Shown one piece after another: positions 8,797 through 17,626 of a stretch of DNA of 64,000 nucleotides. The stretch is from Nocardia abscessus (GTDB lineage Bacteria > Actinomycetota > Actinomycetes > Mycobacteriales > Mycobacteriaceae). The stretch is taken from NCBI RefSeq assembly GCF_015477775.1, contig NZ_JADLQO010000009.1, positions 248,001 to 312,000 on the forward strand, given 5' to 3'. Numbering within the stretch: position 1 is the first letter of the stretch; each line of letters starts with the position of its first letter. The translations under genes and the position numbers were made by a program. The notes beneath the pieces are model-generated. The model worked only from the letters and a program-made list of their open reading frames with translations. It did no database searches and was not told the DNA's origin.

Positions 8797-10413
8797 ATGC
8801 CGGTCAGCGTCGGGATATCCCAGCGTGTGCGCCCGCTACGGTGGTTGGTCGTTGTCGTGGTCTTCGTCTTCGGGGTCGTCAACTGTCCCGCCACCGGTAT
8901 AGCCGGCGCCGACGAGGGCCCCTCTACGAGTGTTTCCGGTGGCGTGATCCGGGGCGCACGCGTCGACGGGGTGATCGAGTATCTCGGAGTCCCGTTCGCA
9001 GCCTCCACCGGGGGCGTCAACCGTTTCGCGCCGCCGACGCCCACCCCGCCATGGACGGGTGTACTCGCGGCCACCGCGCATGGTCCGCAATGCCCGCAAT
9101 CACCTCCGCTGCCGTGGATTCCAGCGGTGCAGCCCGCGAGCGAGGACTGCCTCAATATCGATGTCTATGTCCCGGAACATCCTGCCGCGAGCGAACTTCC
9201 GATCATGGTGTGGTTCTACGGTGGTGGATTCGTACTGGGATCCAACGCACAGTACGACTCACCCGCCCGGCTGGTCCGGGATGGCCAGGTCATCGTCGCG
9301 ATCCCCAACTACCGACTCGGTCCGTTCGGTTTCCTGGCCTTACCCGAACTCGCTGCGGGCGAAGGTGGTGTCACCGGAACTTACGGCACTCTGGACCAGC
9401 AGGCAGCACTGCGATGGATCCGCGACAACGCCGCGGCCTTCGGCGGTGACTCGGACAACATAACCCTGTTCGGCGAATCCGCCGGAGGCATGAGCGTCTG
9501 CACGCAACTGGGCTCACCGACCGCCCGCGGTCTCTATGCCAAAGCCATCATCGAAAGCGGTTCCTGCGCTCGCAGTCCCCTCGCGCCCGCCTCGAAAGAA
9601 CAGGCCTATCAGCGATCAGCCGACTACGCCACCAGTCTCGGCTGCGCCGAGGCCGCAACTCGCCTCACGTGCCTTCGGGCACTACCGGCCGACCGGATGC
9701 TGGATTCTCCCACGACAACTTTGCACACGATGGCTGTCACCTGGGCTCCGGTGCGCGACGATGTCGTCGTCACCACTCCGCCGGAGAACGCCCTGGCCGA
9801 CGGGGCAGCGCGCGACATTCCGCTTGTCGTCGGCAGCAACGCCGACGAAGGCGCGACCTTCCTCGCCCTGCTCGACTACGCTCGCGCCACAGTGCCGAGC
9901 TCAACAGACTACGTGAGCTGGGCTCAGGAAATCTTCACCAGCAACGCCGATCGCGTTCTGCAGCGATACCCCGTATCGGCCTTCCCGACCGCGGCCGAGG
10001 CCAAGCAGCACGTGATCACCGACGGTTTCTTCGCCTGCCCAGCGCTCTTCACCACACAAGCGGCCCGCCGCGGCGGTGCTCGAGTATGGCAGTACCAGTT
10101 CAACGAGGCGCCCTTGGGACGAAACCCGCTCCTGCCCGGAGCCTTTCACGGCGCCGAAGTGCCTTACATCTTCTCCGGACTGATGGGTGTGGCCATCCCG
10201 CTACCGCCCGCAGCGGACCGCCTCTCCCAGCAAATGCAGCAAAGCTGGGCACAATTCGCACACACCGGCGACCCCGAAACGCCGGCCTTCACCCCGTGGC
10301 CGTCGACTTCGAACATCAGCCTCGAACTCGGCAGCGACAACATCACTGTCACGCACTCCTTCGCCCGACAACACCACTGCGACCTATGGTCGGGCATCAG
10401 CCACATCGGCTAG
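8797..10413 (+). CDS. Secreted type-B carboxylesterase
   Basis: A 538-residue esterase of the carboxylesterase/cholinesterase family. An N-terminal signal peptide (about residues 1-38: charged start, WLVVVVVFVFGVV core) precedes the catalytic domain. Visible hallmarks are EDCLNIDVYVP, the oxyanion loop FYGGGF, nucleophile GESAGG with Ser228, acid Glu351 in SNADEG and base His451 in FHGAEVPY. The start is the ATG at 8797; in-frame codons upstream are less likely. An operator matching the padC/marR palindrome precedes it. A plausible role is hydrolysis of external hydroxycinnamate or other phenolic esters to supply PadC substrates, inferred from shared regulation only. Confidence 0.9.
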   Translation: MPVSVGISQRVRPLRWLVVVVVFVFGVVNCPATGIAGADEGPSTSVSGGVIRGARVDGVIEYLGVPFAASTGGVNRFAPPTPTPPWTGVLAATAHGPQCPQSPPLPWIPAVQPASEDCLNIDVYVPEHPAASELPIMVWFYGGGFVLGSNAQYDSPARLVRDGQVIVAIPNYRLGPFGFLALPELAAGEGGVTGTYGTLDQQAALRWIRDNAAAFGGDSDNITLFGESAGGMSVCTQLGSPTARGLYAKAIIESGSCARSPLAPASKEQAYQRSADYATSLGCAEAATRLTCLRALPADRMLDSPTTTLHTMAVTWAPVRDDVVVTTPPENALADGAARDIPLVVGSNADEGATFLALLDYARATVPSSTDYVSWAQEIFTSNADRVLQRYPVSAFPTAAEAKQHVITDGFFACPALFTTQAARRGGARVWQYQFNEAPLGRNPLLPGAFHGAEVPYIFSGLMGVAIPLPPAADRLSQQMQQSWAQFAHTGDPETPAFTPWPSTSNISLELGSDNITVTHSFARQHHCDLWSGISHIG

Positions 10414-11028
10414 GTTGATCGGATCCGGCTCTCGCGGCCAGCACCTCTCCCAACGCCACTGGGGATTCAGCGACCGCTATTCGGCACGTGCGTGCGTTCG
10501 CCCGTTCCGGGGACGAGCGCTTCCCGGAGCCCTCATTTCACGGGAGCACCGAACGCGGCATGGCGGCGGCGATTTCGCGCCGTGACCGCAGGCCGAGTTT
10601 CGTCAGGATGCTCGACACGTGCGACTGAATCGTGCGTTCACCTGATGCCTTTCGGATGGCACAAGGACTGACTGCCGCACCGAGGCGGCGGCGGGGCCGG
10701 GCGCCCGGCAGGTCATTCAACTTTTCGCGGACGGTGTTGGTTCGCGCGGATCCGGGATTTCCCCGGATGTATCCCTTGTCCGGCCACGACGCCTCGGCCA
10801 CCTTCGATGCGCTCGACTAGGCGCTCATCGACCTCCGCGATCGTGAGCCAGAGCTACCCCAGCCGGGCGTGAGGCGGCCGGTGAGGGCCGCCCGGTGTGT
10901 GATCGGCGGGGATATGCGGGCGAGGTCGATCTGACTGCCGTGGTTCGGATTGTCGACGGGCCGCACACCAGGTCGGGCTCGATCCGAGACTCTCGCGACG
11001 AATCGTATTGTCGCGGTGCGGATTGCGT
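10414..11028. other. Gene-poor interval
   Basis: 615 bp between the esterase and the P450. It contains a LuxR relic (10538-10645) and a short GC-rich hairpin (arms GGCGGCC at 10873-10879 and GGCCGCC at 10886-10892) that may help end P450 transcription. No intact gene was found. Confidence 0.5.
10538..10645 (-). pseudogene. Relic of a LuxR-type helix-turn-helix
   Basis: The minus-strand frame encodes ERTIQSHVSSILTKLGLRSR then REIAAAM and a stop, which is the second half of a LuxR/NarL helix-turn-helix and the usual C-terminal end of such regulators. Upstream sequence in all frames lacks the rest of the domain or a receiver. It appears to be a C-terminal fragment of a lost regulator. Confidence 0.55.
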
Positions 11029-12357
11029 TCAGCGGGGATGTAGGGTGATGCGGGCGTTGTGGGCGGGGCTGAGGCCGGTGTGATAGCGCCGTGGGGGCTC
11101 GACGGGGCCGGGGGCTACACCGATGCGGCGATGCTCGAGGATGGTGCGGAACAGGATGCGCGCCTCCGCCAGGGCGAATTGGGCACCCAGACAGCGATGC
11201 GCGCCTGCGCCGAAGGTCAGCCAGGTACGGCCGTTCGGTGGCTCGTCCAGAAAGCGTTCGGGGCGGAAGGCCATCGGGTCCGGGTAGTGCCGTGGTGATT
11301 CGTGGATGAGCAGGATCGGGACTATGACGATGGCGCCCTTGGGGACGTGAACACCGTTGACCACTGTGTCGCGCAGTGCCCGCCGCCCGGTGAACGGTGA
11401 CACCGGGCGGACCCGCATCGTTTCGGCGACCACGGCGTCGAGGTATGTGTCGAGCCGGGCACCGTCGCCGGCGTCGACCGCTGCGTCGATCTCGGCCATG
11501 GCTGCCGGGTGGACGGCCAGCATGGCGGCGATCCAGCCGAGCGTGATCGCGGTGGTCTCGTAGGCGCCCAGCAGGACGCCACGCATGTTGCGGGCCAATG
11601 CGGCGTCGTCGTGCTGATCCAATTCGGTGCCGACATACCGGGACAGCACATCTTTGCGGCCGTTCCCGTCTTCGGGCGAGGCCCGGCGCGCGGCGATTTC
11701 CTCGATGATGATGGCGTCCACCTCGGACTGCCGACGGCTGAGCGGCGGGTAGGGCAGGGTGTAGCCGCCGACCAGCGGGGTGAGCAAGGTGACGGCGAGA
11801 AAACCACGACTTTCGATTTCCCCGAACCACCGGCTCACCGCCTGTTTCAGCCGGTCCCTGCGGGCCGGAGCCACGTCGCCGAAGACGACGCCGAGCAGCA
11901 CGCCGATGGCCAGGTCGTAGCCGACCTTCAGAAATTCGAACGGTTCAGCGACAGGCCAGGTGGGCAGTTCGCGCTGGACCACCTCCACCATGAGGTCTTC
12001 GTAGGACCGGAGTGCCTTGCTCTGGAACGGCGGCGCGAACAGCTTACGTTCGCGGCGATGTTCGTCACCGTCGAGGAAGATCAACGTCTGTTTGCCGAAC
12101 ATCTTGTCGTGGCTGGAGAAGCGGCTCAGCACCTGCCCGACCGAGAAGTCGTCGTGGTTGGCGAACAGTTCTCGCACATCGTCCATGTTGTAGGTGACCA
12201 GCATGGCCGGAAATCCTGGCGGCGAGACGACGAACCGTTCGCCGAATTCCAGCAAGGGGGAACGGTGCGTGCCGGGGCGCATCAGCCCACCGATCTGCGC
12301 GATGTGGCGGTTGCGTAGCCGGGGTAGTTCACGCAGAGATATCGGGGCATGCGACAT
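11029..12357 (-). CDS. Cytochrome P450
   Basis: A 442-residue class I-type bacterial P450 mono-oxygenase. The heme-binding signature FGAGAHRCLG carries ligand Cys389, the I-helix has LLGAYETT (acid-Thr pair for oxygen activation), and the K-helix ExxR is present in AETMRVRP. An N-terminal PPGFP segment lies near residue 50. The start is the ATG at 12357, preceded by AAGGA; upstream in-frame codons have no support. No ferredoxin or reductase gene is adjacent. The substrate is unknown; closest in style to P450s of the CYP102/CYP110-like, fatty-acid or terpenoid-oxidising type, but this is not secure. Confidence 0.9.
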   Translation of the reverse strand: MSHAPISLRELPRLRNRHIAQIGGLMRPGTHRSPLLEFGERFVVSPPGFPAMLVTYNMDDVRELFANHDDFSVGQVLSRFSSHDKMFGKQTLIFLDGDEHRRERKLFAPPFQSKALRSYEDLMVEVVQRELPTWPVAEPFEFLKVGYDLAIGVLLGVVFGDVAPARRDRLKQAVSRWFGEIESRGFLAVTLLTPLVGGYTLPYPPLSRRQSEVDAIIIEEIAARRASPEDGNGRKDVLSRYVGTELDQHDDAALARNMRGVLLGAYETTAITLGWIAAMLAVHPAAMAEIDAAVDAGDGARLDTYLDAVVAETMRVRPVSPFTGRRALRDTVVNGVHVPKGAIVIVPILLIHESPRHYPDPMAFRPERFLDEPPNGRTWLTFGAGAHRCLGAQFALAEARILFRTILEHRRIGVAPGPVEPPRRYHTGLSPAHNARITLHPR

Positions 12358-12875
12358 GTAGCCATCCTTAACCTGTTGCTCGGCGACTCGCAAACATGAA
12401 ATCCCCGCAGTGGCAATAGGAAGCGAGCGCCCTGGCACCGTCCGGCGTGGGTGAAGTGGTCGACGTATCGGCAATCCCGCGACCACGTCGTCAGGCGCGT
12501 CCGGGGCCGGGACGCTTCGGTGGACACCCCACAGACCCGAGCGATGTCCACACGGCGGATGCCCGGCTACGAACTGCCCGGCGGGTTCCGGCCGGTAGCT
12601 GACCGGATCCGCTCGGGCAGCAGGCAAACCGTCCGGCCGATGTCTGTTCGACCTCCGAGAAACGTGTCGGGCAGCCGCGGAGCGAAGGTGGGCCCGGCAA
12701 TGTGCGAATCATCACCGGGGCCTAGCACTTCAGTGGGTTGCAGCCCGTCGGGGGCGGTGGATCCTGCCCCGAGCTGCTCGCCTGGCCGGCTGCCGCCGTG
12801 TGGAACCGCCCATGGTGCCGGGCGTCGCAGACGCCGGTCACTACACCATCGGTCCGGCTGGAGGTCGGGCAGACG
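12358..12875. other. Intergenic interval without a recognisable gene
   Basis: 518 bp between the P450 start and the next hydrolase. Frames here show only arginine- and proline-rich translations typical of non-coding high-GC DNA. It should contain the P450 promoter. Confidence 0.5.
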
Positions 12876-13754
12876 TCACCTGGACGTATGCGCGAGGACG
12901 GCGGCGGCCAGCTCCTCGTGCACTTCCAGCGGCAGCGTGTGGCCCATGCCCGCCACGATCATCAGCCGCGCCCCCGGGATCCGCTCGGCGATGACCGCGC
13001 CGTGGCCTGCCTTGACCGGCTCATGGCTGCCCTCGATGACCAGCGTGGGCGCTTTCACCTTGTGCAGCACGTCCACCGGCTCGAAGTCCGGCTCGGCCGC
13101 TGCGGCCAGCCGGTGGTTGGCCACGGCGTTCAGGTCGCGGGCCCGGTCGTAGATCCGTTCCTGTAGCCGACGCGCCGCGTCCTCGTCGAACGGCAGCCCG
13201 GTGCCGTGCAGCAGGCGCTGCTCGGCGATCATGCCGTCGATCCGGGCGCTGCGGTCCTCCGGCGGTGGGGTGGCCATCAGCGTGCGGTAGAAGGACGTGA
13301 ACTCCGGCGCCGGCTCGGGCAGGCTTCCCTCGAGCTGCGGCTGCCCGAGCAGAGCTCGCATGATCACCTGACCTTCGCCGCCGCCGAGCGGTGAGGAGCC
13401 GATGACGGTCAGCGAGCGCACCCGCTCCGGCCGCTCCACCGCGATGAACTGGGCGAGCAGCCCGCCCGCCGAGTGGGCTACCAGGTGCGCGCTCTCCAGG
13501 CCGTGGGCGTCCAGGACGCGGTACACGTCGTTCTTGATGTCGTCCCATGTGTACGGCTCCGCCGCGAAGTCGACGGTGTCCGACATTCCGGTGTCACGGT
13601 GGTCGTACCGGATCACCCGGCGGCCGCCGGCGACAAGGCGGCCGACGAACTCGTCCGGCCACAGGATGCCCTGGGACATCGAGCCCATGATCAACAGGAT
13701 CGGCGCATCCGTCGCGGCGCCGAACTCTTCACTCCATATGTTCACGTCACGCAT
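12876..13754 (-). CDS. Alpha/beta hydrolase (RdmC-like)
   Basis: A 292-residue alpha/beta hydrolase resembling aclacinomycin methylesterase RdmC and related esterases. It shows LLIMGSMSQG (oxyanion region), RYDHRDTGMSD, nucleophile elbow AHSAGG with Ser95, the acid region VIEGSHEPV and catalytic His272 in GMGHTLP. The start is the ATG at 13754. It stands alone on the minus strand, about 520 bp upstream of the P450 gene in the same direction, so it could be functionally linked but not by an obvious operon. The substrate is unknown. Confidence 0.88.
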   Translation of the reverse strand: MRDVNIWSEEFGAATDAPILLIMGSMSQGILWPDEFVGRLVAGGRRVIRYDHRDTGMSDTVDFAAEPYTWDDIKNDVYRVLDAHGLESAHLVAHSAGGLLAQFIAVERPERVRSLTVIGSSPLGGGEGQVIMRALLGQPQLEGSLPEPAPEFTSFYRTLMATPPPEDRSARIDGMIAEQRLLHGTGLPFDEDAARRLQERIYDRARDLNAVANHRLAAAAEPDFEPVDVLHKVKAPTLVIEGSHEPVKAGHGAVIAERIPGARLMIVAGMGHTLPLEVHEELAAAVLAHTSR

Positions 13755-14355
13755 AACTGAGAAGCATGTCCTCCCGGCCGGTTTCCGGCCTCGTCGAGAT
13801 CTTCACGGCATGCCCGGGCCTTGCCAGAATCCCGGAGATGCCAAGTTGTTCAGGCGGAAGGATTTCCTTCTCGCTGTGATTCGGTTCGTGTCATCAACCC
13901 GGATCACCGGGTGCGGCGGACCGTGCCGGCCGGGGCCTTACCGCGCTCCGCGCCTGCTGTGCCGGGGCCATCCGTTGTTGGCGTTGGTGTCAGCCCGGGG
14001 AAGAACGGGGCAGGCCACGAATCGCTGCGCCTTGTTTCGAATCGGGTAAGTGCCGTGCTGCTTTCGCATATCGGTCGCGCCTTTCGTGAAGCCGGTGAAA
14101 CACGAGCCTTCGGCAGGGATGAGACGAGCTCCGCCTTACCGCATCAGTTGTAGTACTCCACATGAAGTGATTGAACCATAGTGCTACAGATGGAGTGGTG
14201 TCAAGTGGTTCCGCGTGGATTCTGAGAGCCGCCCGGCGTTGCTGGATCCATCGACCGAGGTCTTGGCCCGGGAGGGGCCCGCAGACTCACATTCCATGCG
14301 GTGGACAGGGAGGATTTCTCGCGCTCCGCGAACCCGGCGTCGAAGCGCCGATCGG
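13755..14355. other. Intergenic interval without a recognisable gene
   Basis: 601 bp with no convincing coding frame. An imperfect inverted repeat (GTAGTACT at 14150-14157 and AGTGCTAC at 14180-14187, one mismatch) lies in a locally AT-richer stretch and could be a repressor site left from a lost gene. It is adjacent to a DHFR-family relic. Confidence 0.4.
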
Positions 14356-14660
14356 CTACGGCGGCGTGTCGGCCAGGTTGTCCGGATCGGAGACGACGCC
14401 GGCGTTCCAGTCCGCGGCCAGCAGGGTACGCGACACGACGAACTTCGGTTTGGCGCGCCAGATCGGCGCGAAAGCCTGGTCGTGTGGATGCGTGGACAGC
14501 TGTTCCGCGCGTGGCCAGAAGAACGACATCATCTCCCACACCGCCCGGCCGTACAGGAAAGCGTCCGCGTCCTCGGCCAGCGCGTCGGTTTCTTCGGACA
14601 TTCCGGAATCCATGACGGGCCAGTCGAATTCGCCATTGGGTCCTTTGGCGGCACCGGGGC
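14356..14660 (-). pseudogene. Truncated RibD/dihydrofolate-reductase-family protein
   Basis: The minus-strand frame reads AAKGPNGEFDWPVMDSG, EETDALAEDADAFLYGRAVW, EMMSFFWPRAEQL and PIWRAKPKFVVSRTLLAADW, a strong match to the central part of the dihydrofolate-reductase-like RibD C-terminal family (normally about 190 residues; compare the intact copy at 21694-22269). The N-terminal SLDG segment is missing and the frame stops at 14356 before the C-terminal half. Both ends are lost, so it is a pseudogene fragment. Confidence 0.65.
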
Positions 14661-14742
14661 TTCGGCGGTCGGCGGCCGTGTCGCAGGGTCCGGAGAGGAC
14701 CCCGCGACCAGCTGTCAGCTGTGCGCCGGTCCCGCACTCTGT

Positions 14743-15147
14743 TCAGGCGGCGTCGAGAGCCGCGGTGATCTTGCGGGCCATCGCCGCCACGGCGGGGCTG
14801 GGCTCGCCCTTACCGGACCCGGCGGCGGCTTCGACAGCGACCAGGACGGTGTCGCGGAAGTTGTCGGCCTCGGCCGGATCCTGCTTGCCGAGCAGGTTCA
14901 TGGCCGCGGTCAGGCTCGGCAGCACCTGGTCGGCGAGTTCGGCGACGGACTTGCCCGGCAGGTGGATGTCTTTGGACTTGGCGGCCAGCACGTGCCCGGC
15001 CAGCCCGGTCGCCGAGGTCAGGGCGATGGAGCCGTGCGAGATGCCCTTGTGCGGCGCGCCCGCGGCGGCCATCAGCGACACCGCGCCGTAGGCGGCGGTG
15101 CGCAGGATGCTCTTGTCCTGGTCGGTCAGGGTGATGGTGATGGACAT
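14743..15147 (-). CDS. Conserved hypothetical protein
   Basis: A 134-residue protein starting at the ATG at 15147 (MSITITLTDQDKSILRTAAY), Ala-rich and mainly helical, with no signal peptide or clear membrane segment. The motif ISHGSIALTSATGLAGHVL and the regular sequence argue that it is a real gene, but I recognise no function. Its upstream region holds a strong hairpin (15179-15205) and three 11-bp-spaced CTGACAC repeats (15239-15267), suggesting regulated expression, possibly by an OmpR- or SARP-type activator. Confidence 0.7.
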   Translation of the reverse strand: MSITITLTDQDKSILRTAAYGAVSLMAAAGAPHKGISHGSIALTSATGLAGHVLAAKSKDIHLPGKSVAELADQVLPSLTAAMNLLGKQDPAEADNFRDTVLVAVEAAAGSGKGEPSPAVAAMARKITAALDAA

Positions 15148-15178
15148 GTCGTGTACTCCTCGAAATCGGTAGTGGCAC

Positions 15179-15205
15179 CGACCGGCACCGTGTCGGTGCC
15201 GGTCG
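15179..15205. terminator. Hairpin with T-rich tail on the plus strand
   Basis: A perfect 11-bp stem (CGACCGGCACC / GGTGCCGGTCG) with a 5-nt loop, followed on the plus strand by TTTTGTT. It looks like an intrinsic terminator for plus-strand transcription, yet no plus-strand gene precedes it. Read from the minus strand, it lies in the leader of the 14743-15147 gene, where it could be a regulatory or stabilising hairpin. Confidence 0.5.
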
Positions 15206-15238
15206 TTTTGTTCGATGAACACACTCTGGCCGGGCCGA

Positions 15239-15267
15239 CTGACACCGACCTGACACACACCTGACAC
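15239..15267. promoter_or_regulatory. Triple direct repeat CTGACAC at 11-bp period
   Basis: CTGACAC occurs at 15239-15245, 15250-15256 and 15261-15267: heptamers with exact 4-bp spacers (GTGTCAG on the minus strand). Heptamer-plus-4 spacing is the pattern bound by OmpR/PhoP/MtrA-type response regulators and SARP activators. It lies upstream of the minus-strand gene ending at 14743 and about 280 bp before the exporter operon. Confidence 0.55.
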
Positions 15268-15493
15268 CTCCACTGGCACCACGACCGGCTATCAACCCCC
15301 CAGAACAACCGCACCGCGCTACGCCAGGGTGCCTCGAGACGCTGTTCAACGGCCTTGCCGGCCCGCGGGCAATCGACCTGCCGCTGAGCCGCGACTGTCG
15401 GCCGGTGCGTCCATCTCGCGGGTGGTTCGTCTGAGGAAGCGGACTCGCATCCAACGGGGTGTGAGCACACCTTCTTCCGAGAGGAACGTTTCG

Positions 15494-15547
15494 ATGACGA
15501 TTCATTTGTTCGACCATCTCGCTGACCATGTCGGTGGCGTGCGATGA
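15494..15547 (+). CDS. Leader peptide coupled to the ABC exporter
   Basis: A 17-residue reading frame, MTIHLFDHLADHVGGVR, with GAGAGGAA about 7 nt before its ATG. Its TGA stop overlaps the ATG of the downstream ABC ATPase gene (ATGA), the arrangement of translational coupling. The ATPase gene has no good Shine-Dalgarno sequence of its own, so ribosomes finishing the leader would initiate it. It might act as an attenuation-type leader sensing a ribosome-affecting drug; this is inference. Confidence 0.5.
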   Translation: MTIHLFDHLADHVGGVR

Positions 15548-16470
15548 CTGCCCCGACCGTCGTGGTCGAGGATCTGCACGTCGCCTACGGCAAAACCTGG
15601 GCGCTCGACGGTGTCGACCTGGAAGTCGCAGCTGGAACGACGCTGGGGGTGCTCGGCCACAACGGTGCGGGCAAGACCACCCTGATCCGCGCCCTCACCA
15701 CCCTGGTGCGGCCCACCGTCGGCCGCGTGCAAATCGGTGGCCTCGACGTGATCGCCGACGCCACCGACATTCGCCGTCGGATCGGGGTGACCGGTCAATA
15801 CGCCGGACTCGACGAATTTCTCACCGCCCGGGAGAACTTGGAGCTGATCGGCCGCTTGGCCGGTCTGCGCCGCACCGCCCGCGCACGAGCCGACGCACTG
15901 ATCGACCGGCTCGGGCTGCACGAGTACGCGACCCGGCGGGTCGGGGAACTCTCGGGCGGCTCCCGCCGTCGTGTCGATCTGGCCGCAAGCCTCGTCGGTG
16001 ACCCCGCGGTGCTGTTCCTCGACGAGCCGACCACCGGTCTGGACCCCCTGGCTCGTGCCGGACTGTGGGACGTCGTCGAGGAGCTCACTACCGCGGGCAC
16101 CACCGTGGTGCTGACTACCCAGTACCTCGAGGAAGCCGACCGGCTCGCCGATCACATCGTGGTCTTGAGCCGTGGCCGGGTCGCCGCCCGCGGCGCTCCC
16201 GCCGAGTTGAAACGGATCGTCGGCGGCAAGGTGCTGCACGCCATCGTCCCCGCCCAGCAGATCGCGGATCTGCCGTTCACCCCGGACGTCGACCGGGTCG
16301 ACGGCACCCGGGTGCGGGTGTCGGTCACCGTCGACGACGCCCCCACCGTGACCGCGCTGGTCGCCGATCTGCACCGCGGCGGCATCGACGTCACCGACCT
16401 GGATGTGACCTCCCCGAGCCTCGACGACGTCTTCACCCACCTCGCCCACACCACCGGAGCCCACCGATGA
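15544..16470 (+). CDS. ABC transporter ATP-binding protein (DrrA-like)
   Basis: A 308-residue ATPase of the ABC-2/daunorubicin-resistance type. Walker A GHNGAGKTT (residues 38-46), signature LSGGS (136-140), Walker B AVLFLDEP (155-162) and a switch His region near VVLTTQYLEEADRLAD are all intact. The C-terminal segment of about 80 residues (LDDVFTHL near the end) is typical of DrrA-type exporters. The start is the ATG at 15544, overlapping the stop of a 17-codon leader. The stop overlaps the permease start, so the two are an operon exporting an unknown hydrophobic compound. Confidence 0.92.
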   Translation: MTAPTVVVEDLHVAYGKTWALDGVDLEVAAGTTLGVLGHNGAGKTTLIRALTTLVRPTVGRVQIGGLDVIADATDIRRRIGVTGQYAGLDEFLTARENLELIGRLAGLRRTARARADALIDRLGLHEYATRRVGELSGGSRRRVDLAASLVGDPAVLFLDEPTTGLDPLARAGLWDVVEELTTAGTTVVLTTQYLEEADRLADHIVVLSRGRVAARGAPAELKRIVGGKVLHAIVPAQQIADLPFTPDVDRVDGTRVRVSVTVDDAPTVTALVADLHRGGIDVTDLDVTSPSLDDVFTHLAHTTGAHR

Positions 16471-17276
16471 CCACCACCATGACCACGATCGGGCGTTCCC
16501 CGATCGGGAGCCAGCTCGCCGCCTTGACTGTCCGGAACCTGCGCACCAGCGCCCGTGTCCCGCAGCTGCTGATGTTCTCGCTGACCATGCCGATGGCGAT
16601 GCTCGTGCTGTTCAGCCAGGTGTTCCGCAGCGTCGCCGCCGGACCCGGCTTCCCCGCCGGGGTCAGCTACATCGACTTCCTCACCCCGGCCATGCTCGCG
16701 GTCTCCACGGTGATGGCCGGCACCAACGCCGGAGTCTCCGCCGCGATCGATCACACCAACGGCCTGCACGACCGCTTCGCGGCCCTGCCGATGCGGGCGA
16801 CGTTGCCCGGGATGGCTCGCACCATCAACGAGGCCGTGTTCACCCTCGCCCGGGCTGCGCTGCTCGGGATCGCCGCCGTGCTACTGGGTTTCGACTTCCA
16901 TGGCAGCGGCGGCGACGCTGTCGCCGCGGTCGTGGTTCTGGTGGTGCTGGCGGGGGCGATGAGCGCCCTGTTCGGCCTGATCGGGGACCGGCTACGCCGC
17001 CCGGACGTGGTCCAGTTCGCCGGGATGATGGTGATGATGCCGCTGATGTTCGTCTCGAGCGCGTTCGCACCGATCCAGACCATGCCCGGCTGGATGCAAG
17101 CCATGGCCACTGTGAATCCGGTCGCGCACGCCACCGACGCCCTGCGTGGGCACGTGCTCGGCACCGCCACCGGCGGAGACACCGCCACCGCCCTGGTCGC
17201 GGCGATCGGACTATGGGCCGCGGTCACCACCATCCCCGTGCTCACCCGCTTGGTCCGGCCGACACGCGCCCGCTGA
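16467..17276 (+). CDS. ABC-2 type permease (DrrB-like)
   Basis: A 269-residue membrane protein with about six transmembrane segments (LMFSLTMPMAMLVLFSQVF, FLTPAMLAVSTVMAG, LGIAAVLLGF, VVVLVVLAGAMSALFGLIG, MMVMMPLMFVSSAF, ALVAAIGLWAAVTTIPVL). It includes the ABC-2 signature region around FVSSAFAPIQTMPGWMQAMATVNPVAHATDALR, typical of DrrB-family exporters. The start ATG at 16467 overlaps the ATPase stop (ATGA), so the two are translationally coupled. A strong hairpin terminator follows at 17288-17332. Confidence 0.9.
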   Translation: MTTTMTTIGRSPIGSQLAALTVRNLRTSARVPQLLMFSLTMPMAMLVLFSQVFRSVAAGPGFPAGVSYIDFLTPAMLAVSTVMAGTNAGVSAAIDHTNGLHDRFAALPMRATLPGMARTINEAVFTLARAALLGIAAVLLGFDFHGSGGDAVAAVVVLVVLAGAMSALFGLIGDRLRRPDVVQFAGMMVMMPLMFVSSAFAPIQTMPGWMQAMATVNPVAHATDALRGHVLGTATGGDTATALVAAIGLWAAVTTIPVLTRLVRPTRAR

Positions 17277-17287
17277 ACCACGACGAA

Positions 17288-17332
17288 CCCGCCGCGTCCT
17301 TCCTCTCCGGCAAGGGAGAAGGACGCGGCGGG
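17288..17332. terminator. Strong hairpin terminator after the exporter operon
   Basis: A perfect 15-bp stem (left arm 17288-17302, right arm 17318-17332; CCCGCCGCGTCCTTC and its complement) immediately downstream of the permease, followed by CTTTGCG. A typical actinobacterial GC-rich terminator with a poor U-tract. Confidence 0.8.
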
Positions 17333-17373
17333 CTTTGCGTATGCGCTATTGACCCGAACCGAGCACCGCGATG

Positions 17374-17399
17374 GCCTCTACCCCGCGAGGGGTAGAGGC
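17374..17399. terminator. Second hairpin, probable bidirectional terminator
   Basis: A perfect 11-bp stem GCCTCTACCCC / GGGGTAGAGGC with a GCGA tetraloop, between the exporter operon and the 3' end of the minus-strand small peptide gene. It probably ends transcription arriving from the right. Confidence 0.7.
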
Positions 17400-17451
17400 T
17401 CATCTCGGGTGCTGTTTCAGCGGATACGCCTGATGCAGGCGCCGATGGCGC

Positions 17452-17544
17452 TCATGTGGTGGCGTCGAGCAGATGCAGTTCCTCGGCCACGATCAGATCG
17501 ACCTCTTCGTCGGTGAGATCCGACAGCAGATGTGTCGTGAGCAT
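17452..17544 (-). CDS. 30-residue peptide, divergent from an ECF sigma
   Basis: An ATG at 17544 preceded by GAGGAGG at ideal spacing opens a 30-codon frame ending at 17452. The product begins MLTTHLLSDLTDEEVDLIV and ends HLLDATT. It is acidic and amphipathic and has no Cys, so it is not an obvious lanthipeptide core, although its LTDEEVDLIV stretch recalls leader peptides of ribosomal peptide products. It is divergent from the ECF sigma gene, so it may be a sigma-controlled peptide or a small regulator. The strong ribosome-binding site is the main support. Confidence 0.5.
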   Translation of the reverse strand: MLTTHLLSDLTDEEVDLIVAEELHLLDATT

Positions 17545-17626
17545 CGCTCTCACCTCCTCACCGCGCTTATCGGGTCTGTCGAATCGGAGATTCCGATATC
17601 GACTTCGGCACCCATACAGACGTGAC

